From Thermoleophilia bacterium (GTDB lineage: Bacteria > Actinomycetota > Thermoleophilia > Gaiellales > SKUG01), in the NCBI GenBank assembly GCA_025964435.1, contig JAOPYV010000164.1, positions 1-48,164 of the forward strand: a DNA stretch of 48,164 nucleotides, read 5' to 3'. Below, piece by piece: positions 18,559 through 40,039 of the stretch (positions are counted from its first letter, which is position 1; the number at the start of each line of letters is the position of its first letter). A program made the translations under genes and the position numbers. The notes under the pieces were generated by a model. The model had not been told where the DNA came from. It did no database searches and saw only the letters and a program-made list of their open reading frames with translations.

Positions 18559-19650
18559 ATGGACGATGCGCGTGGCGTCATCGAATTCGATCAGGTGACG
18601 AAGGTCTATCCGGGTGCCACGGCGCCCAGCATCGACCGCCTGACGATGCGCATCGAGGCGGGCGAGATCGTCGCCCTCGTCGGCCCGTCGGGCAGCGGCA
18701 AGACCACCGCCATGCGCATGGTCAACCGCCTGCACGAGCCCTCCTCCGGCACGATCCGCATCGACGGCGTCGACAACCGCACGCTCCCGATCGAGGAGCT
18801 GCGCCGCGGGATCGGCTACGTCATCCAGCAGGTCGGCCTCTTCCCCCATCGCACGGTCCTCGACAACGTCGGTACCGTGCCAGCGCTGCTCGGCTGGGAC
18901 TCGCACCGGATCCAGCAGCGCAGCCGCGAGCTGCTCGACCTGGTCGGGCTTGATCCTTCGACCTTCGGAGATCGCTATCCCGCACAGCTCTCTGGTGGCC
19001 AGCGCCAGCGCGTGGGCGTGGCTCGTGCGCTGGCCGCCGACCCGCCGGTGATGCTCATGGATGAGCCGTTCGGCGCGATCGACCCGCTGGTGCGTGAGCA
19101 GATCCAGGATGAGTTCCTGCGCATGCAGCGCGACGTGCGCAAGACGATCATCATCGTCACGCATGACCTCGACGAGGCGATGCGCATGGGCGATCGTGTG
19201 GCCGTGCTGCAGGAGGGCGGCGTCCTCGCCCAGCTGGCGACCCCCGAGCAGCTGCTGTCGGCGCCGGCGAATGCGTTCGTGCGCCAGTTCGTCGGGGGCG
19301 ATGCCCCGCTGCGTCGCCTGGCATTGGCACGCGTGCGGGAGCTGCCACTGATTCCGCTGGACGTCGCACACGGGCAGGGCTTCGGCCTGTTCGTCGACGC
19401 GACCGGTCGGCCGGTGCACTGGGCCAGTGGCGCGCCGGTCACCGTCACCGTGGAGCTGGAGACGACGCTGCGCACCGCAGCGGGCGAGCTGCTGGCCGCG
19501 GGCGCGCAGTACGCGCCGGTCGTCGACGAGCTCGGGCGACCCGTCGCCCTGCTGACCACAGACATGCTGCACGGCTGGCTCAATCGGCCGACCGAGGCGA
19601 TGCTCGCCGCGGCCGTCACGACGACCCTCGCGCAGGCCCACACCGCATGA
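18559..19650 (+). CDS. ABC transporter ATP-binding protein, OpuCA/ProV-like (quaternary amine type)
   Basis: LVGPSGSGKTTAMRMVNRLHEPSSGTIRIDG, LSGGQRQRVGVARALAADPPVMLMDEPFGAIDPLVREQIQDEF, THDLDEAMRMGDRVAVLQEGG, CBS-like C-terminal region. Confidence 0.93.
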   Translation: MDDARGVIEFDQVTKVYPGATAPSIDRLTMRIEAGEIVALVGPSGSGKTTAMRMVNRLHEPSSGTIRIDGVDNRTLPIEELRRGIGYVIQQVGLFPHRTVLDNVGTVPALLGWDSHRIQQRSRELLDLVGLDPSTFGDRYPAQLSGGQRQRVGVARALAADPPVMLMDEPFGAIDPLVREQIQDEFLRMQRDVRKTIIIVTHDLDEAMRMGDRVAVLQEGGVLAQLATPEQLLSAPANAFVRQFVGGDAPLRRLALARVRELPLIPLDVAHGQGFGLFVDATGRPVHWASGAPVTVTVELETTLRTAAGELLAAGAQYAPVVDELGRPVALLTTDMLHGWLNRPTEAMLAAAVTTTLAQAHTA

Positions 19651-20291
19651 GCTTCCTCGCCGACCAGTGGCCGGAGGTGCTCCGGCTGACGCTCGAGCAC
19701 GTGCTCCTGTGCGCCATCGCGCTGGGTATCGCACTGCTGCTGGCACTGCCGCTCGGCGTCTGGGTGCATGGTCGCTCGAGCCGGATCGGCATCGTCACCG
19801 GCATCGCCGGCGTGCTCTACACGCTGCCGAGCCTGGCGCTGTTCGCCATCCTCGTGCCGATCGTCGGGCTCGGCGTGCTGCCGACCGTGATCGGCCTCGT
19901 GCTCTACGCGCAGCTGATGCTCGTCCGCGCCGTCGTCAGCGGCCTCGACAGCGTGCCTGAGGACGTTCGGGATGCCGCGGTCGGCATGGGCATCGATCGC
20001 TGGCGGATCCTCGTCGAGGTCGACCTGCCGCTGGCGCTGCCGGTCTTCCTGGCCGGCGTGCGCATGGCTGCCGTGACGGTGATCGGCATCGCCACCGTGG
20101 GCGCCGTCATCGACGCGGGCGGCCTGGGCGAGCTGATCCTCCAGGGCATCCAGCGCAACCAGACCGAGCGGGTCGTCGTCGGCGCGCTCGCCGTCACCGC
20201 GCTCGCGCTCGGCACCGACTATGGGCTCGTTCGCCTGGAGCGTCGCTCGCGACCGTGGGTCGGGCAGCAGGGCAGCGGAGCCGCCGCCTGA
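19647..20291 (+). CDS. ABC transporter permease, OpuCB-like
   Basis: ATGA overlap with the ATPase; GVLYTLPSLALFAILVPIVGLG, DVRDAAVGMGIDRWRILVEVDLPLALPVFLAGVRMAAVTVIGIATVGAVIDAGGLGELI. Confidence 0.92.
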   Translation: MSFLADQWPEVLRLTLEHVLLCAIALGIALLLALPLGVWVHGRSSRIGIVTGIAGVLYTLPSLALFAILVPIVGLGVLPTVIGLVLYAQLMLVRAVVSGLDSVPEDVRDAAVGMGIDRWRILVEVDLPLALPVFLAGVRMAAVTVIGIATVGAVIDAGGLGELILQGIQRNQTERVVVGALAVTALALGTDYGLVRLERRSRPWVGQQGSGAAA

Positions 20292-22789
20292 TGGGCATGG
20301 TCGCCGACACCCTTGCAGTACTGACCGGACAGGTCGACCAGTGGCTCCCGCAGCTCCAGCGGCACCTGCTGCTGAGCATCGTCGCGCTCGCGCTCTCGCT
20401 GGCGATCGGGCTGCCGCTCGGCGCGTGGCTGACGCGCCGCGAGCGGTGGGCGTTCGCCGTCGCCAGCGTCGCCAACCTCGGGCGCACCATCCCGTCGCTG
20501 GCGCTGCTCGCGCTCGTGTATCCCTTCGTGGGCACCGGCTTCGCGCCGAGCGTCATCGCGCTCATCGCGCTCGGCGTGCCGCCGATCCTGCTGGCCACGT
20601 ACACGGGCATCCGCGAGGTCGACGCCGACGTGCGCGATGCCGCTGCGGGCATGGGCCTGACATCCGTCCAGCGACTCCTCCAGGCCGAGCTGCCGATGGG
20701 CGCGCCGGTCATCCTCTCGGGGATCCGCACCGCGGCCGTGCAGGTCGTGGCCAGCGCGACGCTCGCGGCGTTGATCGGTGGCGGCGGGCTCGGCGAGATG
20801 ATCATGGCCGGCCTCACCAACATGCGCTACGACCTGCTGCTGGCGGCCGCGATCCTCGTGGCGCTCCTGGCCGGCGCCGTCGAGCTGGGCTTCACGTGGC
20901 TCGAGCGACGCGTGCTGCCCGAGGGCATCCGCCTGCAGCGCGCGACCCCTGCCGCACAGGCGCTCGACTACCAGGCCGGCAGCGGCGTGACCAAGCGGCA
21001 CTGGCAGGTCGTCATCCTCGCCGCTGTCGTGGCCAGCGCCGCGCTCGTCGGCGCGGGCAACGTCGCGAACGGCATGATCGCGGGCATCGGCACGTCGAGC
21101 GCCGGTGCGGGTGGGCCGCTCCCGCCGATCACGATCGGCTCGAAGGACTTCACCGAGAGCGTCGTCGTCGCCGAGCTCTACGCACAGGCGCTCGAGGCGC
21201 AGGGCCACCCGGTGGAGCGCCGCCTCGGGCTCGGTGCGACCGCCGTCGCGGATGGCGCGCTCCAGCGCGGCGACATCGACCTGTATCCCGAGTACACCGG
21301 CACGGCGCTCGTGGCCGTGCTCGGCAAGCAGGTCCCGACCGCCACGGGCGGAGGAGGCGACGCAATGGCGCTCCTGGATCGCTCGGTCACCGACACCGTC
21401 CGCGCCGGCTATGCCAAGCGCGGCGTGACGATGCTCGCGCCGACGCCCTTCTCCAACGGCAACGCGATCGCGGTCACGCGCGCCACCGCGGCGAAGTACG
21501 AGCTGGAGACGCTGAGCGACCTCGCGAAGGTGTCGGGCACGCTGCGCTTCGGCGCGATCCCCGGGTTCGATACGCGCGCCGACGGGCTGCCCCTGCTCAA
21601 GCGGGCATACGGGCTCCAGTTCCAGGACGTCAGCACGCTCGAGAACGGCATCAAGTACAAGTCGCTCGATGACGGCAAGGTCGACGCCGTCTACGGCTTC
21701 GAGACCGATGGCCAGATCAGCGAGTCCAAGCTCGTCGTGCTGCGCGACGACCGGGCGGTCTGGCCGCCCTACCACTCGGCTCCGATGGTCTCGAAGGCGT
21801 TCGCCGCGAAGGCCGGACCCGCCTTCGCTGCCACCGTCAACTCGGTCTCGTCGCTGCTCGACGCCGACACCATGCGTGACCTCAACCGGCAGGTCGACCA
21901 GGGCGGCATGGAGCCCGCCGACGTGGCGAAGGCGTTCCTGGCCAAGCACCACATGCTCGAGCAGGGCGCGCGCCCGACCGTGCACGTCGGCAGCAAGGAC
22001 TTCACCGAGCAGTTCGTGCTTGGCGAGCTCTACGCCCAGGCGCTCGAGGCGCGCGGCTATCCCGTCGAGCGACACCTGGGCCTCGGTGCGACGGCGGTCG
22101 CCGACAGCGCACTCAAGGCGGGTCGCATCGACCTGTACCCCGAGTACACGGGCACGAGCTGGACCTCCGTGCTCAAGCGTGACGTCAAGCCGGGCACGAG
22201 CGCCGACGCCATCTGGACGGGCGTGCACGCCGGCTACGCCAAGCGCGGCATGGACGTGCTCGAGCCCACGCCCTTCTCCAACGGCAACGCGATCGCCGTC
22301 ACGCGTGCCACGGCCAAGCGCTACGACCTGGCGACGTTGAGTGACCTCGCGAAGGTCTCCGGGAAGCTCAAGCTCGGCACGATCGCCGGCTTCGAATCAC
22401 GCGAGGACGGCATGCCCCTGCTCAAGCAGGTCTACGACATGCGCTTCGGAAAGCTGCAGACGCTGACTGACAGCCTCAAGTACAAGACTCTGACCGACGG
22501 CTCCGTCGATGCCGTCTACGGCTTCGAGACCGATGGGCAGATCGCCGCAGGCAAGCTCGTCGTGCTCCGCGACGACCGCGCCGCGTGGCCTGCCTACAAC
22601 GCGACGCCGATCGTCTCGAAGGCGTTCGCCAAGCAGGCCGGCCCCGAGTTCGAGGCGACCGTCAACCACGTCTCCTCGCTGCTCGATGCGAAGACGATGC
22701 GCCGACTCAATCGACAGGTCGACACCGACGGGCGCGAGCCGGCCGACGTCGCACGCGGCTTCCTCGAAGCTCACGGTCTCGTCTCCTGA
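20291..22789 (+). CDS. ABC transporter permease fused to two tandem glycine-betaine/choline-type substrate-binding domains
   Basis: TGATG overlap; permease DVRDAAAGMGLTSVQRLLQAELPMGAPVILSGIRTAAVQVVASATLAALIGGGGLGEMI, then IGSKDFTESVVVAELYAQALEAQGHPVERRLGLGATAVADGALQRGDIDLYPEYTGTA and a second VGSKDFTEQFVLGELYAQALEARGYPVERHLGLGATAVADSALKAGRIDLYPEYTGTS. Confidence 0.93.
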   Translation: MGMVADTLAVLTGQVDQWLPQLQRHLLLSIVALALSLAIGLPLGAWLTRRERWAFAVASVANLGRTIPSLALLALVYPFVGTGFAPSVIALIALGVPPILLATYTGIREVDADVRDAAAGMGLTSVQRLLQAELPMGAPVILSGIRTAAVQVVASATLAALIGGGGLGEMIMAGLTNMRYDLLLAAAILVALLAGAVELGFTWLERRVLPEGIRLQRATPAAQALDYQAGSGVTKRHWQVVILAAVVASAALVGAGNVANGMIAGIGTSSAGAGGPLPPITIGSKDFTESVVVAELYAQALEAQGHPVERRLGLGATAVADGALQRGDIDLYPEYTGTALVAVLGKQVPTATGGGGDAMALLDRSVTDTVRAGYAKRGVTMLAPTPFSNGNAIAVTRATAAKYELETLSDLAKVSGTLRFGAIPGFDTRADGLPLLKRAYGLQFQDVSTLENGIKYKSLDDGKVDAVYGFETDGQISESKLVVLRDDRAVWPPYHSAPMVSKAFAAKAGPAFAATVNSVSSLLDADTMRDLNRQVDQGGMEPADVAKAFLAKHHMLEQGARPTVHVGSKDFTEQFVLGELYAQALEARGYPVERHLGLGATAVADSALKAGRIDLYPEYTGTSWTSVLKRDVKPGTSADAIWTGVHAGYAKRGMDVLEPTPFSNGNAIAVTRATAKRYDLATLSDLAKVSGKLKLGTIAGFESREDGMPLLKQVYDMRFGKLQTLTDSLKYKTLTDGSVDAVYGFETDGQIAAGKLVVLRDDRAAWPAYNATPIVSKAFAKQAGPEFEATVNHVSSLLDAKTMRRLNRQVDTDGREPADVARGFLEAHGLVS
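21126..22786 (+). repeat. Tandem duplication of the substrate-binding domain coding segment (about 21126-21970 and 21971-22786)
   Basis: Near-parallel protein copies (SKDFTE..., LYPEYTGT..., GYAKRG..., PTPFSNGNAIAVTRAT..., YGFETDGQI..., VSSLLDA.TMR.LNRQVD..G.EPADVA..FL). Confidence 0.9.
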
Positions 22790-22794
22790 CGCAG

Positions 22795-22831
22795 CGAAGC
22801 CCCGCCCGGCGCAGTGCCGGACGAGGCTTCG
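22795..22831. terminator. Probable bidirectional terminator-like hairpin between convergent genes
   Basis: cgaagcc...ggcttcg arms flanking a GC-rich inner ccggc/gccgg stem, between the ABC operon and the convergent histone-like gene; no T-tract. Confidence 0.5.
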
Positions 22832-22854
22832 ACTGACAGTACCTGACGGAGTGA

Positions 22855-23211
22855 CTACTTCACGTACGTCAGCAGCGTCTTGGTGGCGTCCAGGGCCACC
22901 GCGTCCGTCTTGCTGCTCGAGAGCTTCACGAGCTTCCGGAGCAGTGCGTCGCGGGTGACACCCAGGTTGCCGTTGGTGGAGGCGGTCGCCTTCACCGTGC
23001 TGCGAGCAGCGGTCGTCTGCTTCGCGACGGGCTTCTTGGCGACGAGCTTCTTCGCGGCAGGCTTCTTGGCGACGGGCTTCTTGGCGATTGCCTTCGTCGT
23101 CGTCGCCTTGCGAGCGGCGGGCTTGGTGGCGGTGGTCTTCTTCACCGCGGCCTTGGCCGTCGTCGTCTTCTTGGTGGTGGCGGTCTTCTTCGCCGGCGTT
23201 GCCTTCGTCAC
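22855..23211 (-). CDS. Histone H1-like Lys/Ala/Pro-rich DNA-binding protein
   Basis: GTG start after a gaggaagg SD; VTKATPAKKTATTKKTTTAKAAVKKTTATKPAARKATTTKAIAKKPVAKKPAAKKLVAKKPVAKQTT..., then a compact NLGVTRDALLRKLVKLSSSKTDAVALDATKTLLTYVK. Confidence 0.75.
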   Translation of the reverse strand: MTKATPAKKTATTKKTTTAKAAVKKTTATKPAARKATTTKAIAKKPVAKKPAAKKLVAKKPVAKQTTAARSTVKATASTNGNLGVTRDALLRKLVKLSSSKTDAVALDATKTLLTYVK

Positions 23212-23296
23212 GATTGGTACCTTCCTCAGGATCGTCTGCACGCTGGTGCGCGTGACACCCGAACGGAGTACCCGTGGTGGTTGCTGCCGAATCGTG

Positions 23297-24010
23297 TCAG
23301 GCGCGCGGAGTGCGGTCGTACGCGACCGTCGGCGTCTCGTCGAACCAGTGGATCCTGCGCGCTCGTTCGGCACCCTGCTGCTCGAGCGGCGTCGACTTCC
23401 AGTCCAATGCCTTGAACGCGTCGAGCTCGTTGGCGGCTGACACGAAGCGTGTCGCCGCACCTGCGAGGGCGGGGCCGACGCCCGGGATGAACAGCAACGC
23501 TCCGGCGATGACCTGGAGCACGCCGGTTCGACCGGTTCGCGAGTGGATGATGCTGAACAGCCCGTCCTCGTGCGAGTCGAGCTCGTTCCAGCCCTGCCAG
23601 ACCTGCGCGACGCCCGACGCGATGCTGAGCACCGGCAGGACCTTGCCCAGGACGTTGGAGCCCGCCGCGATGATGCCCTTGCCCGACGCCACGTGCCGCA
23701 GACCGGCCTGCAGCAGCTGCTGGCCAGCGAGCAGGACCTGCGTCATCGCCTTGCCCGAGCGCTCGTCGCGCTCACCGGTGATGCGCTCGACGAGGTTCGT
23801 CAGGAAGTTCGGCACGATCTCGAGCGGCCGATCCAAGGTCAGCCCGTCGAGCAGCGCCCGATCATGACCGACGCCCTTGGTCGCGACCGGCGCGGCGCGC
23901 TCGGGCAACGCAGGGTCCGGCAGGCGCTCGACGGCCCACGTCAGTGGGCTCGCCGCCGTCACACCTGCTGTTGCTGCTATCGCCACGCTGGCTGGGCCAT
24001 CCCGGGTCAC
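23297..24010 (-). CDS. Hypothetical protein with hydrophobic C-terminal half
   Basis: GTG start; ...IVPNFLTNLVERITGERDERSGKAMTQVLLAGQQLLQAGLRHVASGKGIIAAGSNVLGKVLPVLSIASGVAQVWQGWNEL...LLFIPGVGPALAGAATRFV. Confidence 0.6.
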   Translation of the reverse strand: MTRDGPASVAIAATAGVTAASPLTWAVERLPDPALPERAAPVATKGVGHDRALLDGLTLDRPLEIVPNFLTNLVERITGERDERSGKAMTQVLLAGQQLLQAGLRHVASGKGIIAAGSNVLGKVLPVLSIASGVAQVWQGWNELDSHEDGLFSIIHSRTGRTGVLQVIAGALLFIPGVGPALAGAATRFVSAANELDAFKALDWKSTPLEQQGAERARRIHWFDETPTVAYDRTPRA

Positions 24011-24086
24011 ATCGAATTCCTGCTACCTGCCTGTCGCAGGAATGCAGGAAGAAGGTCCGGAAGCGGCCACCGAATGGCCGCGCGTC

Positions 24087-24311
24087 CTACGCCGCGTCGC
24101 GGTCGCGCACCGCCAGGGCGAAGCCGAACATGCTGCCGGAGAAGCGGGAACCGCCGCCAGGGGTGGGGTGTACGTGCTGGAGCGGCGGCAGCGGAGGCGG
24201 CGTCTTGGACGATGCGGGGAACGGGATGACCACGCCCTCCTGCTCGGTGGATTCGTCGTTCGAACGTGCCTCAGCCATGTGCATTTCCTCCCTCAGGCAT
24301 GCTGGATGCAT
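24087..24311 (-). CDS. Small hypothetical protein
   Basis: Core MAEARSNDESTEQEGVVIPFPASSKTPPPLPPLQHVHPTPGGGSRFSGSMFGFALAVRDRDAA; the internal Met is the probable true start. Confidence 0.4.
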   Translation of the reverse strand: MHPACLREEMHMAEARSNDESTEQEGVVIPFPASSKTPPPLPPLQHVHPTPGGGSRFSGSMFGFALAVRDRDAA

Positions 24312-24363
24312 GCCAACCCGACCATAGGTATCGGCAGGTTTTGCACTTTCTTGAACATACTCG

Positions 24364-26712
24364 TCACGCGTCGCCAGATGGGCCTTCCACGCTGTTCGAG
24401 GCGATCAACATGAGCACGGGAAAACCCGAGAGCAGCTCGGCGGCGGGGCGTCCCGCAAGGTCCACGTCGGCACCGGTCACGACGTGGCGCCACGTCGTCG
24501 GCGCACCATCGGGCAACTCGAGCACGGCGCTCGCGCCAGCTTGGAAACCGGGTCGCGGGACTGCGACCAACGCCCACGTGTCACCCAGCTGGCGCGCGTA
24601 GGCGACCACCCCGACGCCCGTGTGGCGGACCGGCAGGTAGGAGCCATCCCGGAACAGCTCCCGATGCTCGCGCCGCGCTCGCAAGGCGGCACTGACCAGG
24701 CGCAGCTTGGATGGGGCGTCAGCACTGTCCAACAGCGCATCCAACGCGGCGAAGTCGACGGGCTGGCGATTGTCCGGATCCACCAGCGTCAGGGACTCGA
24801 CCTCGGTTCCCTGATAGGTGTCAGGCACGCCGGGGGCGAAGAGCTTGAGCGCCGTCGCCGCGAGCGAGTTGCACTCGCCCTCGGCTGCGATCTTCGCGAC
24901 CGCCTGCTCGACCTCACCGCTGGTCCGCAGCCGTTCCCCGAACGCCAGCACCGCGGATTCGTAGCTCTCGTCGGGGTCGGTCCAGCTCGTCCGCTCCTTC
25001 TCCTCGCGCAGGGCCTTGCGAACGTACTGCGCCAGCCGCGCACCGTCGAGCGGCCATGCGCCGACGAGCGTCGACGCGACCATCCATCCATCGTTCGCGT
25101 CCGGCGCCGCGAACCGCTCCAGCCACTCCTCCACGAGGTCGGCCCACCAGTCAGGGCGTTCGGTCAGCACCATCAGCCGGGCGCGAACGTCCTCGCTCCG
25201 CTTCGTGTCGTGCGTCGAGCTCGCGTTCATCGAGTGCGGCCACTCCTGCGCCAGCTGCCCGAGCAGCCAGTGGAAGCTGCCGACGGCCGCGGCAGGGTGC
25301 GATGGATGCGCACCGACCTCGTTGCGCGCCGGGACGGCGTAGTACCGGTAGAAGGCCGTGTCCTCGACGCTCTTCGCCGTGACCGGACCGCTGAACTGCT
25401 GCCACCGCAACGTCAGTTCCAGGTCCTCCTGCAGCGCTCGGCCAACCTGTGCCAAGGCGAGTGGATCGACGCCTGGATTCGCCGCTGCCCCCGCGAGCGC
25501 GTGCGCGATCACGCGCTGGTCCTCCGCCGATCGTCCCCGCGCATCGACGTAGGTGCGGTAGATCGGCAGCTGGGCGGTCACGACTGCCAGTGCATCGCGG
25601 ACGCGACGGAGCTCGCCCTCGTCGTCGCCGAGGTCGACGGCGTCGTCGCCGACGATGTGCCGGGCAAGCCGACCCAGCTCACCCCAGAACGCCTCGCGCA
25701 TCGTACGCAGCTTGGCGCTCGCGACGATGTCGTCGAACCCCTGCTCGTGGGCGGTCACCGCGGCGTAGCGCTCGGCGATCTGCTCGGCGCCGTCGGAGTC
25801 CACGAACAGCCCATCGCATGCATCGAGGAAGTGGTAGCCGGTCGTGCCTGCCACCGGCCAGTCCGGAGGGAGCACCTCGTCCTCGGCGAGGATCTTCTCG
25901 ACCAGGATGTAGAACGGCTCATCGCGTCCCGATGCAGCGCGTGCAGCCGTGGCGAGCTGCTCCAGGTAGCCGCGCGGATCACGGAGCCCGTCGACGTGAT
26001 CGACCCGGAGTCCGGTGACGCGTCCCTCGGCGACCAGTTCCAGGATGCGCGCGTGCACGTCCCGGAAGACGTGCGGAAGCTCCACGCGGACGCCGACGAG
26101 GCCGGTGATGTCGAAGAAACGGCGGTAGTTGAGCCGGCGTGCCTGCTCGCGCCAGTCCGCGAGCTCGTAGTGCTGGGCGTCGACGACCTCGGCGATGGTG
26201 GCGAGCTTGTCACTGCCCGCCCGGAGCGGGTAGCGGTGCTCGTGGTACGCCAGCTCGTCGCCGTCGACGTGCAGCTCACCGGCTGCGAGCACCTCGGCAA
26301 GCGGCGCGCCCAGCACCGGCAGGAGCAGTCGCCCCGCCCCGGCCGCCCAGTCGATGTCGAAGTGGTCCGCGTACGCAGACTCCTCGCCGCGCTCCAGGAC
26401 GTCCCGCCACCACGGGTTCGCGGTCGATGCAGCCATGTGGTTGGGCACGATGTCGAGCACGAGCCCCATCCCGCGTGACTCGAGCTCGTCGCTGAATGCG
26501 ATGAACTCGGCGTCGGTCCCCAGCCGAGGATCCAGCGTCGTCGGATCAGCGACGTCGTAGCCATGCGTGGAACCGGGCGCCGCACGCAGCAGCGGCGAGC
26601 AGTACACATCGGTGACACCGAGCCGTTCCAGGTACGGCAGCGTCGCGAGCGCCTCGACGAATCCGAACTCGGCCGTCATCTGCAGGCGGTACGTCGAGCA
26701 CGGCACGGGCAT
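24364..26712 (-). CDS. treY: Malto-oligosyltrehalose synthase
   Basis: MPVPCSTYRLQMTAEFGFVEALATLPYLERLGVTDVYCSPLLRAAPGSTHGYDV, GLRVDHVDGLRDPRGYL, ILVEKILAEDEVLP, TSTHDTKRSEDVRAR, GVPDTYQGTE. Confidence 0.95.
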   Translation of the reverse strand: MPVPCSTYRLQMTAEFGFVEALATLPYLERLGVTDVYCSPLLRAAPGSTHGYDVADPTTLDPRLGTDAEFIAFSDELESRGMGLVLDIVPNHMAASTANPWWRDVLERGEESAYADHFDIDWAAGAGRLLLPVLGAPLAEVLAAGELHVDGDELAYHEHRYPLRAGSDKLATIAEVVDAQHYELADWREQARRLNYRRFFDITGLVGVRVELPHVFRDVHARILELVAEGRVTGLRVDHVDGLRDPRGYLEQLATAARAASGRDEPFYILVEKILAEDEVLPPDWPVAGTTGYHFLDACDGLFVDSDGAEQIAERYAAVTAHEQGFDDIVASAKLRTMREAFWGELGRLARHIVGDDAVDLGDDEGELRRVRDALAVVTAQLPIYRTYVDARGRSAEDQRVIAHALAGAAANPGVDPLALAQVGRALQEDLELTLRWQQFSGPVTAKSVEDTAFYRYYAVPARNEVGAHPSHPAAAVGSFHWLLGQLAQEWPHSMNASSTHDTKRSEDVRARLMVLTERPDWWADLVEEWLERFAAPDANDGWMVASTLVGAWPLDGARLAQYVRKALREEKERTSWTDPDESYESAVLAFGERLRTSGEVEQAVAKIAAEGECNSLAATALKLFAPGVPDTYQGTEVESLTLVDPDNRQPVDFAALDALLDSADAPSKLRLVSAALRARREHRELFRDGSYLPVRHTGVGVVAYARQLGDTWALVAVPRPGFQAGASAVLELPDGAPTTWRHVVTGADVDLAGRPAAELLSGFPVLMLIASNSVEGPSGDA

Positions 26713-26714
26713 GG

Positions 26715-34632
<7,918 letters not shown>

Positions 34633-34635
34633 GTG

Positions 34636-39971
<5,336 letters not shown>

Positions 39972-40039
39972 GTTCGTGGCGATGCTTTCGTGGGTCGACG
40001 GGACGAACCCATCCCATACCCACTTCGCCGGTGGCTAGA

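Noticed and set aside
16180-19746. 1188-aa minus-strand ORF
   Set aside because: Runs antisense through the membrane protein and ABC ATPase genes; low-complexity Arg-rich translation. The real minus gene is CPBP in another frame.
20219-22228. 669-aa minus-strand ORF
   Set aside because: Antisense to the permease-SBD fusion; compositional artefact.
23030-23110. Short tandem repeats as a CRISPR-like array
   Set aside because: They are imperfect coding repeats for AKKP units in the histone-like protein, without spacers.
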